Assembly: GCA_041746735.1 (NCBI GenBank)
Contig: JBGTGP010000010.1
Coordinates: 32,945-96,944 of the forward strand
From: Opimibacter sp041746735
GTDB taxonomy: Bacteria > Bacteroidota > Bacteroidia > Chitinophagales > Saprospiraceae
DNA: 64,000 bases
Direction of reading: 5' to 3'
This document shows positions 49,811 through 58,080 of this stretch, piece by piece. Within the stretch, counting starts at the first letter, position 1. Every line of letters starts with the position of its first letter. Under the pieces are notes generated by a model. That model worked only from the letters and a program-made list of their open reading frames with translations. It searched no databases and was not told the DNA's origin. Made by a program: the position numbers and the translations under genes.

Positions 49811-50332
49811 TTACAGAATACCCAACTTGGATTTTACTTGTCCGGTGACGTTCGTGCTTTCATCTGCATAGAGCAGGACACCAACTCCCGGGCTGCCATC
49901 AAAAATGTAGGTATAGCCATGTTCTTTAGCTACAGCCTGGATGGCGGCGCGCACTTCATCGAGGATAGGGGTAAGCAGTGAGTCACGTTTCTGCGCCAAC
50001 TGGGTTTGCATTTCCTGATCATACTGAATGATCTTGTTGCGCTCTTCTTCCAGCAAGGCGGTTTGCGCTTCCTGATCTTTGGGCGTGATGTCTCCGCCCT
50101 GCACCTTGCGCTCCAATTCCTGATACTTCAGCTGGAAGTCTTTCATCATTTTTTCGCCTTTCGCCTGGAGTTGTTTGCCCAGGGCTTCAAGGTTGGATTC
50201 CGCTTCCTTCACTTTTGGCAGCGTTTCCAGAATGCTCCCGGAATCGACATAGCCAAATTTCTGGGCGGACATAGTCAGGCTGAGCATGAGTCCCAGCATG
50301 AGGGTCAGGGTGTATTTGAACAATTTTTTCAT
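49811..50332 (-). CDS. OmpH/Skp family periplasmic chaperone (second copy)
   Basis: A 173-aa protein with a signal peptide (KYTLTLMLGLMLSLTMSAQ) and the OmpH/Skp fold. The short beta part FGYVDSGSILETLP is followed by a long coiled coil (KEAESNLEALGKQLQAKGEK through EERNKIIQYDQEMQTQLAQK), then VAKEHGYTYIFDGS. Skp-type chaperones carry unfolded outer-membrane proteins. It is the second of two tandem paralogues; the first ends 57 nt upstream. ATG 50332 matches the signal peptide. Confidence 0.9.
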   Translation of the reverse strand: MKKLFKYTLTLMLGLMLSLTMSAQKFGYVDSGSILETLPKVKEAESNLEALGKQLQAKGEKMMKDFQLKYQELERKVQGGDITPKDQEAQTALLEEERNKIIQYDQEMQTQLAQKRDSLLTPILDEVRAAIQAVAKEHGYTYIFDGSPGVGVLLYADESTNVTGQVKSKLGIL

Positions 50333-50388
50333 ATGATGTATAGGTATGGTTTTAGTACAAAAAGTGCACAAAAGTAAGCGAAAAATGC

Positions 50389-50901
50389 CTACTTGGAAAG
50401 GACCCGGATGATGTCATCCGTTTTGTCAAAATCAGCATTATTAAAGATCAGTCCGCTGCTGCCGCCTTTGTCGAAGATAAAGTCAAAGCCCCGGTCTTCT
50501 GCATATCGCTTGATGGCTCCATATACGCGTTCCTGAATAGGTTGGACCAGATCCTGCCGTTTGCGGAACAAAGAACCTTCAGGACCGAATTTATCCCGTT
50601 GGAGGTCACGAACCAGCTTTTCACGGTTCATGATTTCATCCTCCTTTGCCTTGCGGGCATCTTCGGTCAGTAAGACTTGTTCTGCCTGATATTTGTTATA
50701 CATAGCTTTGATTTGATCATACTCCAGGGCGATTTCCTGCCGCCACTGCGCAGCTATATTGTCCAGTTCAGTCTGGGCTTTCTGGTAGTCTGACATTTCC
50801 TCGAGTACCCGCGTGATATCGACGATGGCAATACGCTGGGCCGACAGGGATGCCCAGCCACCCAGTGTCAGTATAATCAAAAAGATTTTAAGGCTATTCA
50901 T
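50389..50901 (-). CDS. OmpH/Skp family periplasmic chaperone (first copy)
   Basis: A 170-aa paralogue of the following gene. Signal peptide SLKIFLIILTLGGWASLSAQ, then RIAIVDITRVLEEM, a coiled coil (YQKAQTELDNIAAQWRQEI to DEIMNREKLVRDLQRDKFG) and the closing IKRYAEDRGFDFIFDKGGSS. ATG 50901 is used because 50955 would add an N-terminus before the signal peptide. Tandem OmpH genes next to each other are common in Bacteroidota and often lie near the BAM complex, which is not in this window. Confidence 0.9.
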   Translation of the reverse strand: MNSLKIFLIILTLGGWASLSAQRIAIVDITRVLEEMSDYQKAQTELDNIAAQWRQEIALEYDQIKAMYNKYQAEQVLLTEDARKAKEDEIMNREKLVRDLQRDKFGPEGSLFRKRQDLVQPIQERVYGAIKRYAEDRGFDFIFDKGGSSGLIFNNADFDKTDDIIRVLSK

Positions 50902-51155
50902 AGTCAAAAGAGATTGAGTGAATGATATTTTGAAGAGACGCCAAAAATACTTCAATTATTGGCTTCTGTCCGGTAACTAAGACGAAAGGTGGCGTCTCAA
51001 AGTTTCATCCTGCTCCAGGGTTCAGAAAGGCTTATTATTTAATAAGTAGCTCGTAATTAAAGGACAACATATCTTATTTTATATAATTAAATACTTTTCT
51101 TAACCCGGATTTAACGTAACGCTTAACCAAATTAACAGCCCCACGATGCTATGAT

Positions 51156-51163
51156 TAATTTTG
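51156..51163 (+). promoter_or_regulatory. -7 promoter element of hutH (TAATTTTG)
   Basis: Perfect TAnnTTTG ending 4 nt before the hutH ATG, the same spacing as at dinB. It implies a leaderless transcript. Confidence 0.65.
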
Positions 51164-51167
51164 GGCC

Positions 51168-52664
51168 ATGGAGTATTATGTGTATGATGGTTCAGCATTG
51201 AAGGTGGAGGACATTGTCCGCATCGCCCGGCAGAAATTGTCACTGTCAGATCAGATTCAATTACGAGTCCAAGAAAACCGACGTGCCCTTGAGCAACAAC
51301 TCGCATTACACGACGCCAGATTTTATGGTATTAATACCGGTTTTGGGGCTTTGTATTCCGTAGCCATTTCACCGGAAGATGTAGCGGTACTGCAGACTAA
51401 TCTGTTGCGATCACATGCCTGCGGTGTAGGACCTGCAGTGCCCCGGCACATCGTCAGACTGTTGTTGCTGCTCAAGATTATCAGCCTGAGCCAGGCGCAA
51501 TCCGGGGTCAGATATGCGCTTATAGAAATATTGCTGGCCTTATACAATCATGATATTTTACCTGTAATCCCGTCCCTGGGATCGCTGGGAGCTTCAGGAG
51601 ACCTTGCACCTCTCGCGCATCTTTGTTTGCCCCTGATCGGGGAGGGTGAGGTCGTGTACAAGCGAGAACAAATGCCGGCCCGCAGGGCTCTTACGTTGGC
51701 AGGACTGGAGCCGTTGGAGTTGGAGGCAAAGGAAGGACTGGCTTTAATCAATGGTACGCAGTATTCTTTGGCCTGGCTGGTCTATGCGGTAGATCAGGTT
51801 CGCCAAATGGCTGAAGCAGCGGACATGTGTGCGGCCATGTCAATAGATGCTTTTGATGCACATCCCTCATCACTGGATGCAGAGATCCATCAGGTGAGAG
51901 GCCAGTTAGGACAAATCCGCTCAGCAGAAGTGATGCGCCATTGGCTGACGGGGAGTTCGATACTGATAGATAAAAAAGAACATCTTCAGGATCCGTATTC
52001 CTTCAGGTGTGCGCCTCAGGTGCATGGGGCTTCGAGGGACGTGATATCGTATGCTGAGATGATCGCGGACAGAGAGATTAATGCCGTGACAGATAATCCC
52101 CTGGTGTTGGGAAAAGGAGATGATGTGCGGATATTGTCCGGCGGGAATTTTCATGCCCAGCCGTTGGCGCTTGCCGCAGATTTCCTGGCGATAGCCATTG
52201 CCGAGTATGGCAGCATATCAGAGAGGAGGTCCTATCTGCTTCTGGGTGGCCAGCGTGGACTACCGCCAGCACTCGCGCAGCGACCCGGGCTGGAGTCCGG
52301 CATGATGATCTGCCAATATACCGCAGCAGCCATTGTCAATCGTAGTAAAATACTGACGCATCCGGCTTCAACAGATTCGATTGTCACAAGTGCCGGGCAG
52401 GAAGATCATGTGAGTATGGCAGCCAATGCCGGAATCAAGCTTTACGAAATCCTCCAGAATACCTGGAAGTTGCTGGCCATAGAATGGATGATCGCCAACC
52501 AGGCGATGGACTACCGAAGGCCCCGCACCACTTCACCGGCATTAGAAGAAAAACATACCGCATACCGTCTCCTTGTAGCGCCTTTGACCGCTGACAGGTC
52601 CAATGCCCAGGATATCGAGCAGTCTGAGATGTTTTTACGCCAGCAATCCTATACTCGTCTATGA
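51168..52664 (+). CDS. hutH: Histidine ammonia-lyase
   Basis: MIO-dependent ammonia-lyase, 498 aa, which removes ammonia from histidine to give urocanate. The self-forming MIO cofactor triad Ala142-Ser-Gly is in GSLGASGDLAPLAHL. Other markers are YGINTGFGALYSVAI, LLRSHACGVGP, DNPLVLG, GNFHAQPLALAADF and QEDHVSMAANAG, whose Glu favours histidine over aromatic substrates. No hutU or hutI is nearby, so a role outside histidine catabolism (for example a tyrosine lyase for pigment synthesis) is a less likely alternative. The stop overlaps the next gene in ATGA. Confidence 0.92.
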   Translation: MEYYVYDGSALKVEDIVRIARQKLSLSDQIQLRVQENRRALEQQLALHDARFYGINTGFGALYSVAISPEDVAVLQTNLLRSHACGVGPAVPRHIVRLLLLLKIISLSQAQSGVRYALIEILLALYNHDILPVIPSLGSLGASGDLAPLAHLCLPLIGEGEVVYKREQMPARRALTLAGLEPLELEAKEGLALINGTQYSLAWLVYAVDQVRQMAEAADMCAAMSIDAFDAHPSSLDAEIHQVRGQLGQIRSAEVMRHWLTGSSILIDKKEHLQDPYSFRCAPQVHGASRDVISYAEMIADREINAVTDNPLVLGKGDDVRILSGGNFHAQPLALAADFLAIAIAEYGSISERRSYLLLGGQRGLPPALAQRPGLESGMMICQYTAAAIVNRSKILTHPASTDSIVTSAGQEDHVSMAANAGIKLYEILQNTWKLLAIEWMIANQAMDYRRPRTTSPALEEKHTAYRLLVAPLTADRSNAQDIEQSEMFLRQQSYTRL

Positions 52665-53620
52665 GTCAGCTTTATGTACAACTCCAGGAAAGCATTCGGG
52701 AGGCCGAACAAATCCGCAGGATTAAACACCATGTGATAGAGTTGGAAGAAAGGCTTGCCTCGGAGGTGAATGCTTTGCACGTTATGGATCAAACATTAGC
52801 CAAGGAACAACGTGATGTTGAGATGCTTGAACGTGAGGGCATGACAACACTCTTCCGAAAGTTTTTAGGAGATCGTGAGGAAAAGCTGGAAAAAGAACGC
52901 GAGGAGTATCTGCGGGCTTCCCTACGTTATAATGAGTTGTATAAATCTGTAGAACTCATCCGATATGAATTGGAATTGTTAGATGGTAAAACACAGCATC
53001 TGGAGGCCGTTGAGCGACGTATCGAAGTCCTTATTCGGGAGCGAGGAGAAGAGCTACGCAGGATAGATCCTGTAGCTGGAAAAGCAATTGAAGATATCCA
53101 TAGGCAGACGGATCGATTGCATCAGTATAGTGTAGAGTATGTAGAGGCCATTGCCGCCGGGGAAAAGGCCAAAGAACTCGTTCAGCGCGTAGAACAGTAT
53201 TTACGGGAGGCCCAGCAATGGGGCCAGCAGGATATGTGGGGTGGCCGCCGGCAACCGGCGGGGAATATGAAACACATGGCGGTGGACCGGGCCAGAGAAA
53301 CAGCCCACCATGCGCGTCATGCTCTGATCCACTTTGGGGAGGAGCTTCGTGATGTATATCGCGATCGTGAATTTCTTTTTGACTTGCAGATTGAAGCCTT
53401 TGGAAAATTTATGGATGTGTTTTTTGACAACCTGATCACAGATTGGCTAATCCAGCAGAAAATCAAAACCTCCTTGCATAATGTTATCCGCATCCGTCAG
53501 GACATTGAAGCATTGATATCAGAAGCGGAACGGGATCGTGCTGGTATACATGGAAAGTTGGAAGCGCTGGAGGTAGAGCGCAGACAGCTCATATTAACAG
53601 CGCGGGGTCATGGATCCTAA
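52661..53620 (+). CDS. Long coiled-coil protein coupled to hutH
   Basis: A 319-aa soluble protein, almost entirely alpha-helical and charged, with heptad patterns over residues about 1-185 (EQIRRIKHHVIELEERLASE, LAKEQRDVEMLEREGMTTLF) and 260-315. A Gly/Trp-rich break (QWGQQDMWGGRRQPAGN) divides two helical halves. No signal peptide or membrane segment is present. It overlaps hutH by 4 nt (ATGA) and must be co-translated, although its role in an ammonia-lyase context is unknown. Convergent with the beta-CASP nuclease gene. Confidence 0.78.
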   Translation: MSQLYVQLQESIREAEQIRRIKHHVIELEERLASEVNALHVMDQTLAKEQRDVEMLEREGMTTLFRKFLGDREEKLEKEREEYLRASLRYNELYKSVELIRYELELLDGKTQHLEAVERRIEVLIRERGEELRRIDPVAGKAIEDIHRQTDRLHQYSVEYVEAIAAGEKAKELVQRVEQYLREAQQWGQQDMWGGRRQPAGNMKHMAVDRARETAHHARHALIHFGEELRDVYRDREFLFDLQIEAFGKFMDVFFDNLITDWLIQQKIKTSLHNVIRIRQDIEALISEAERDRAGIHGKLEALEVERRQLILTARGHGS

Positions 53621-53634
53621 AGGCATGAGGTTGT

Positions 53635-55044
53635 TTACTTGAGCCTTACCATTTCACTCATAGCGGGAATATAGATGTCCTCAAAGCCATGCTGACCCAG
53701 ATAGGATTGGAAGGTTTGTTGTGTTTCGTATTCGCCGTGAACGAGAAAGACCTTTTTGACCTTTTTTTTCTGGTTGAGGATGAAGTTTTTCATTTCCTCC
53801 TGATCGCCATGGGCGGAAAAGGAATCCATGACTTCCACTCCGGCTTTAACCTCTTTGTATTCATTGAAAAGTTTTAAGCCGGAGGCCCCATTGCGCAATT
53901 TACCTCCAGGAGTCTCGGGGGAGCAATAGCCGACGATGAGAAAGGTGGCCCGGGGGTCTTCGATATTATTGAACAGGTGATGCTTAACTCGTCCTGCATT
54001 CATCATGCCGGAAGAGGAAATAATGATGCACGGTTCTTTGAGGGTGTTTAGGGATTTGGAGTGTTCGACATCCCGGACATAGATCAGGTTATTGAAGCCG
54101 AAAGGGTTTTTATCAATGAGCAAATATTGGTGCAGTTCGTTGTCAAAACATTCTGAATGCGAACCGTAGACAGCGGTGGCATTGATGGCCAGGGGGCTGT
54201 CGACGAAAACTTTGATGGCAGGCAAAGTTCCGGCGTTATGGGCCTGATCCAGCAGGTAAACAATTTCCTGAGTGCGGCCGACACTGAAGGCCGGGATGAT
54301 CAATTTACCTTTTTTCTCGAGACAGGTATGCCGGATGATGCCGAGAAAGCGGTCCATTTCATTCGGCTGGGATTCATGCATCCGGTTTCCGTATGTGGAT
54401 TCACAGATCAGGAAGTCGCATTCCGGCATAGATTGTGGATCGCGTAGGATTGGGCGGTTGGGACGGCCTATATCGCCGGTGAAGCCCAGTAGGGTAGATT
54501 TGCCGTTCTCGTGTATTTCGAGAGTTACAGACGCACTACCCAGGATATGGCCCGCATCCGCAAACATGACCCGGACATCTTTGTGGATGTGATGCCATTG
54601 GTTATAGCTATATCCGACAAAGAGGTCCATAGTTCGGTCTACATCTTGAGTCGTATAGAGGGCTTCACGAGGAGCGTTAGAATCATGATCCCTTTTGTGA
54701 TGCTTCCTGTTGTCATACTCTGCGTCACGTTCCTGGATGAATGCGCTATCGAGGAGCATGATGGTGGCCAGGCTCCGGGTGGCGTGCGTAGCATGAATCT
54801 GTCCTGAAAAACCATCCTTGACCAGTTTGGGGAGCCTGCCGCTGTGATCAATATGGGCATGGGATAAAACGACACAATCGACTTCGGCGGGATGGAAAAT
54901 GAAACTACTGTTTTTGACCAGGTCATCAGCATAACTGCCCTGAAAGAGTCCGCAATCCAGAAGAATTTTAAAACCATTGTCCAGCGTCAGCAAATGACTA
55001 CTACCGGTGACTTGACGTGCTGCACCGCAAAACTGAATCTTCAT
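53635..55044 (-). CDS. MBL-fold beta-CASP RNA-processing exonuclease
   Basis: A 469-aa metallo-beta-lactamase protein of the CPSF/RNase J-like beta-CASP group. The zinc site is HAHIDHSGRLPKL (HxHxDH) with further His in ADAGHILGSAS and Asp in GFTGDIGRPN. Beta-CASP motifs are VFVDSPLA, ISSSGMMNAGRVKHH and MDSFSAHGDQEEM, and the chain ends in VHGE-containing FLVHGEYETQQTF. Such enzymes cut or trim RNA in the cytoplasm; the absence of KH domains separates it from archaeal CPSF. Single gene. Confidence 0.92.
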   Translation of the reverse strand: MKIQFCGAARQVTGSSHLLTLDNGFKILLDCGLFQGSYADDLVKNSSFIFHPAEVDCVVLSHAHIDHSGRLPKLVKDGFSGQIHATHATRSLATIMLLDSAFIQERDAEYDNRKHHKRDHDSNAPREALYTTQDVDRTMDLFVGYSYNQWHHIHKDVRVMFADAGHILGSASVTLEIHENGKSTLLGFTGDIGRPNRPILRDPQSMPECDFLICESTYGNRMHESQPNEMDRFLGIIRHTCLEKKGKLIIPAFSVGRTQEIVYLLDQAHNAGTLPAIKVFVDSPLAINATAVYGSHSECFDNELHQYLLIDKNPFGFNNLIYVRDVEHSKSLNTLKEPCIIISSSGMMNAGRVKHHLFNNIEDPRATFLIVGYCSPETPGGKLRNGASGLKLFNEYKEVKAGVEVMDSFSAHGDQEEMKNFILNQKKKVKKVFLVHGEYETQQTFQSYLGQHGFEDIYIPAMSEMVRLK

Positions 55045-55113
55045 ACACTTTGAAGTTTATAGGCAGGCCAATATAAAAATAAAACAGGCAGTAGTCCGGT
55101 AGCGGTGACTCCA

Positions 55114-55305
55114 TCAGCCTTTATAAATTGGTTTTCCTGCGATGTACAAGATTAGCCCTGCCAGGAGGATTCCGCCTCTGATCATCCAGGCGATATTTTG
55201 GCCCCACTGGTAGATCCATTTGAGAAACACGAGTTGCATGTCCAGGTATTGCAGGGCAATAGAGAGCAGGCCGACGATGATAAGGAATCCTCCTAAGAAG
55301 CGCAT
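55114..55305 (-). CDS. Small two-span membrane protein
   Basis: A 63-aa protein from ATG 55305 with two hydrophobic helices: FLGGFLIIVGLLSIALQYL and WMIRGGILLAGLILYIAG, joined by a loop with QLVFLKWIYQWGQN. It ends in basic KPIYKG. A start at 55356 would add 17 polar residues and is less likely. No function recognised. It lies upstream of the beta-CASP gene on the same strand, 69 nt away. Confidence 0.6.
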   Translation of the reverse strand: MRFLGGFLIIVGLLSIALQYLDMQLVFLKWIYQWGQNIAWMIRGGILLAGLILYIAGKPIYKG

Positions 55306-55556
55306 ATTGGATTGGAATTGGTTGGAGGAAAGATGCTGATAGGTACGAAAATACATAAAGTGGTCTGGAAGGATTTTGAAGTATTCGATGGGTCTGGAGG
55401 ATAATAGGGTATCGGGATCAAGGGGTTATACATGTAAACAGGATGCGATGTTAGAAAATCATATTACTGGAAAATGTTATGGTATCCTTTTTGAAAGTGT
55501 ATGGGTCATAAAGGCAGACACTAAAACTAAGATCCAATTTATAAATCCGGACAGAC

Positions 55557-55694
55557 ATGGAGGTCAGAGAGCGTACATCCGCAAGGAAGAACATAGAAAC
55601 ACATCATCCTTTTTATACCGATATGCGGTTTTGGCTAATTCTGCTGATGCTGGCGGCATTTGTGGGTTTTTTGGTTTTTGTAAATCCGGGCTGA
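55557..55694 (+). CDS. Possible 45-aa single-span membrane peptide
   Basis: Short frame from ATG 55557 with a polar, charged N-terminus (MEVRERTSARKNIETHHP) and a clean hydrophobic segment (FWLILLMLAAFVGFLVFV) ending in NPG. The amphipathic split and the choice of codons look like a real small membrane protein. A longer open frame over the same DNA (55376-55750) has an unlikely composition. Without homologues this remains tentative. Confidence 0.35.
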   Translation: MEVRERTSARKNIETHHPFYTDMRFWLILLMLAAFVGFLVFVNPG

Positions 55695-55762
55695 GGGATA
55701 CAGGATTGCGGGGGCTCAGACGAGGTAAAGGGTATGATGGAAAAGAGTAATATGTAGATTTG

Positions 55763-56256
55763 AAAATGGCTATAAGCCAATAACCGTAGACCCTCCCCGA
55801 CGGATTTCGTCGAAATCAGACGCTTGGTGAATTACTTCTATATGTTGACCAGAATGTTGGTAGCTGAATACCCTCAAGTGTCCATCCAGCTTCTGGTAAA
55901 ATCTCCAGATATTTTCAGAATCAGAGCATTTAATGAAGGGCGAATATTCATTATAAATAGTAATAATGTGTTATTTTAAAAATGGCTATAATCCAATAAC
56001 GACAGACCCTCCCCGACGGATTTCGTCGAAATCAGACGCTTGATGAATTAGTGATATATGTTGATCAGACTAACCATGTCTCAGAATACGCTCAACAGTC
56101 CATCCGGTTTCAGATATGCGCTCTAAACAAGGTCCAATCAAAAGGCATCGAAATCAGGAGAAATTCATTATAAATAGTAATAATATGTTATTTTAAAAAT
56201 GGCTATAATCCAATAACGGCAGACCCTCCCCGACGGATTTCGTCGAAATCAGTCGC
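55763..56256. repeat. 216-bp tandem repeat, about 2.3 copies
   Basis: A 72-bp core beginning AAAATGGCTATAA and containing CCCTCCCCGACGGATTTCG occurs at 55763-55834, 55979-56050 and 56196-56256 (last copy shortened), with period 216-217 bp. The core includes a hairpin GATTTC-GTC-GAAATC. Copies 2 and 3 also share a 33-bp AT-rich lead beginning TTCATTATAAATAGTAA. The sequence between cores is diverged but still related (TATATGTTGAYCAGA, GTCCATCC). No coding frame is conserved across copies. It lies behind the nadC stop. Confidence 0.85.
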
Positions 56257-56299
56257 ATAGGATTTTTTTTGATGTGTTCTCCCCACACCCACTCCCGAA

Positions 56300-57160
56300 T
56301 CATCCTTCCGAATACACAATCTTCAAACTCATATCCAACGTCCCCCCACTATGCGTCAACGCCCCGGAAGAAATATAATCCACCCCCGTCTCCGCATACG
56401 CCCGCACATTGTGTAACGTAATCCCTCCGGAAGCCTCTGTCTCAAACCGACCACCGACCATCAGGATCGCCTCTGATAATATCGGCAATTCAAAGTTGTC
56501 CATCATGATCCGCGTTACACCACCATGATCCAACACGGCCTGAAGCTCCACCAGATTTCGTACCTCTATCGTAATAGGTAGTGTCTTCTTCGTTTTAAAC
56601 AAATACTCATGCACCCGTGTGATAGCCGTCGGTATATCACCACACGCATCCACATGATTGTCCTTGATCATGATCCAGTCGTACAGCCCGGCCCGGTAAT
56701 TTTGACAACCTCCCAGTCGGACCGCCTCCTTTTCTAAAAAGCGCAACCCGGGCGTGGTCTTACGCGTATCCAAAATCATTACAGGAAGTCCCTCTACTTC
56801 CTGCGCATAGAGGGACGAAAGCGTCGAAATCCCACTCATCCGCTGCATTATATTGAGTGCAAGACGCTCTCCCATCAGCAAAGCTCGTGTTGGACACGTC
56901 ACATAAAACGCAATATCACCAGGTTTCACCGGGCTGCCATCCGTAAGTAGGGCTTCAAAATCAGACGCAGGTGCCAACTCCCTAAAAATGCGTCGGGCAA
57001 CATCAATTCCAGAAATCACCCCATCATCCTTGACGAGCAGTTTAGCCCGACTCACCCGCGTAGAGCGAATACAGGCCATTGAAGTATGATCGCCTTCCCC
57101 CACATCTTCTGCAAGGCCCTGACGAATAAAGGTGTCCAGTAGACTGTCGTACGTACTCAT
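56300..57160 (-). CDS. nadC: Nicotinate-nucleotide pyrophosphorylase (carboxylating)
   Basis: Quinolinate phosphoribosyltransferase, 286 aa, forming nicotinate mononucleotide in NAD synthesis. N-terminal LAEDVGEGDHTSMACI, then GERLALNIMQRMSGISTLSS, LDTRKTTPGLRFLEKEAVRL, MIKDNHVDACG and a C-terminal SGGITLHNVRAYAETGVDYI then SSGALTHS. The quinolinate-binding NHR motif is changed: the sequence reads GGCQNYRAGLYD, with Tyr (codon TAC) instead of His near residue 156. ATG 57160 matches the family N-terminus. No nadA or nadB in the window. The 216-bp repeat lies downstream. Confidence 0.93.
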   Translation of the reverse strand: MSTYDSLLDTFIRQGLAEDVGEGDHTSMACIRSTRVSRAKLLVKDDGVISGIDVARRIFRELAPASDFEALLTDGSPVKPGDIAFYVTCPTRALLMGERLALNIMQRMSGISTLSSLYAQEVEGLPVMILDTRKTTPGLRFLEKEAVRLGGCQNYRAGLYDWIMIKDNHVDACGDIPTAITRVHEYLFKTKKTLPITIEVRNLVELQAVLDHGGVTRIMMDNFELPILSEAILMVGGRFETEASGGITLHNVRAYAETGVDYISSGALTHSGGTLDMSLKIVYSEG

Positions 57161-57248
57161 GAATATTATCTTTTTCAGAAGGCTCGGCATAAAAGCCAGT
57201 AGCCCGTTCAAAACCGGCACTCAGAGATAGCACTATCCAAATACAAAG

Positions 57249-58022
57249 CTAAAAGATGATCCCCAAACGAAGCGTCAGATTACTGACGGTGGCTCTTGAA
57301 TTCTCCTTCTCCAATATATATGCAGGAATTACATCCGGATTGGGCCGGGCCCGGTGCCCCTTGTCCCGGGTAAAATCAAATAATCCGCTCTGAAAATACA
57401 ATCCAGCCACCAATGAATTGTGCTGGCTGATAGCATATTCCAATCCCGCTCCCAACCCCCAAAATACATTCGGGACCACCAGATCTTTATAGATATTCTC
57501 TTTTTCAAAAGAAAAATCACTGGTCTCTATATCACCCCGCCCACGGGTCAACACCGAAAAGGTGAAAATGGGCGCTTCCACATAATATCGGATATACCCT
57601 ATTTCTTTGGAGCGAAGTTTGAGTCCAACCGGAATTTCAAGGTATTGGAGCCTGTACCGGATTCGAACACCATCAGGAAGAGGTTTATCACCAGAATTCA
57701 ATATGGGATCGCTGAGATCAGATTCCGGAAGGAAGTTACCACCTATCTCGTACTGAAACTCCCCACCCTGATGAAACCCAAGATGACAACCCAGCGAAAG
57801 CGAATAACTTTCACTGAAGAAAATATCAGCCGTTGTCCCCAATTTAAGTCCGAGGTTTCCTCCATTCTTGATGATCAGGTTGTCATTGCTGTTGATCCAG
57901 GAAACCATTGGCCCTGTCTGGAAGCCCAGGCGGAATGCCCTGTCCTGCGTCTTTCCCACCCCCTGATGGATAACCATCAGCAGGAGCAGGAGACACCATA
58001 TCTTTGCCTTTATTCGTTTCAT
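57249..58022 (-). CDS. Outer-membrane beta-barrel protein, PorT-like
   Basis: A 257-aa exported protein with a signal peptide (IWCLLLLLMVIHQGVG) and about eight amphipathic beta strands (FRLGFQTGPMVSWINSND, YSLSLGCHLGFHQGGEF, YLEIPVGLKLRSKE, VFWGLGAGLEYAI, LVAGLYFQSGLFDF). It ends in LRLGIIF, with the terminal Phe needed by the BAM machinery. The IPVGLKL strand is typical of the PorT/outer-membrane-beta-barrel family of Bacteroidota. It is divergent from the gldB gene with about 58 bp between the starts, a pairing that fits gliding/T9SS functions. Confidence 0.82.
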   Translation of the reverse strand: MKRIKAKIWCLLLLLMVIHQGVGKTQDRAFRLGFQTGPMVSWINSNDNLIIKNGGNLGLKLGTTADIFFSESYSLSLGCHLGFHQGGEFQYEIGGNFLPESDLSDPILNSGDKPLPDGVRIRYRLQYLEIPVGLKLRSKEIGYIRYYVEAPIFTFSVLTRGRGDIETSDFSFEKENIYKDLVVPNVFWGLGAGLEYAISQHNSLVAGLYFQSGLFDFTRDKGHRARPNPDVIPAYILEKENSRATVSNLTLRLGIIF

Positions 58023-58080
58023 AGTATGTTGCTTAATGCACCTCAACGCTGTTTCTTACACTTGTACCCAGAAGTTTCAC

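Noticed and set aside
55376..55750. 124-codon plus-strand frame
   Set aside because: Its composition is unlike that of the neighbours, it has no hydrophobic or domain pattern, and it overlaps a more plausible small membrane peptide in another frame.
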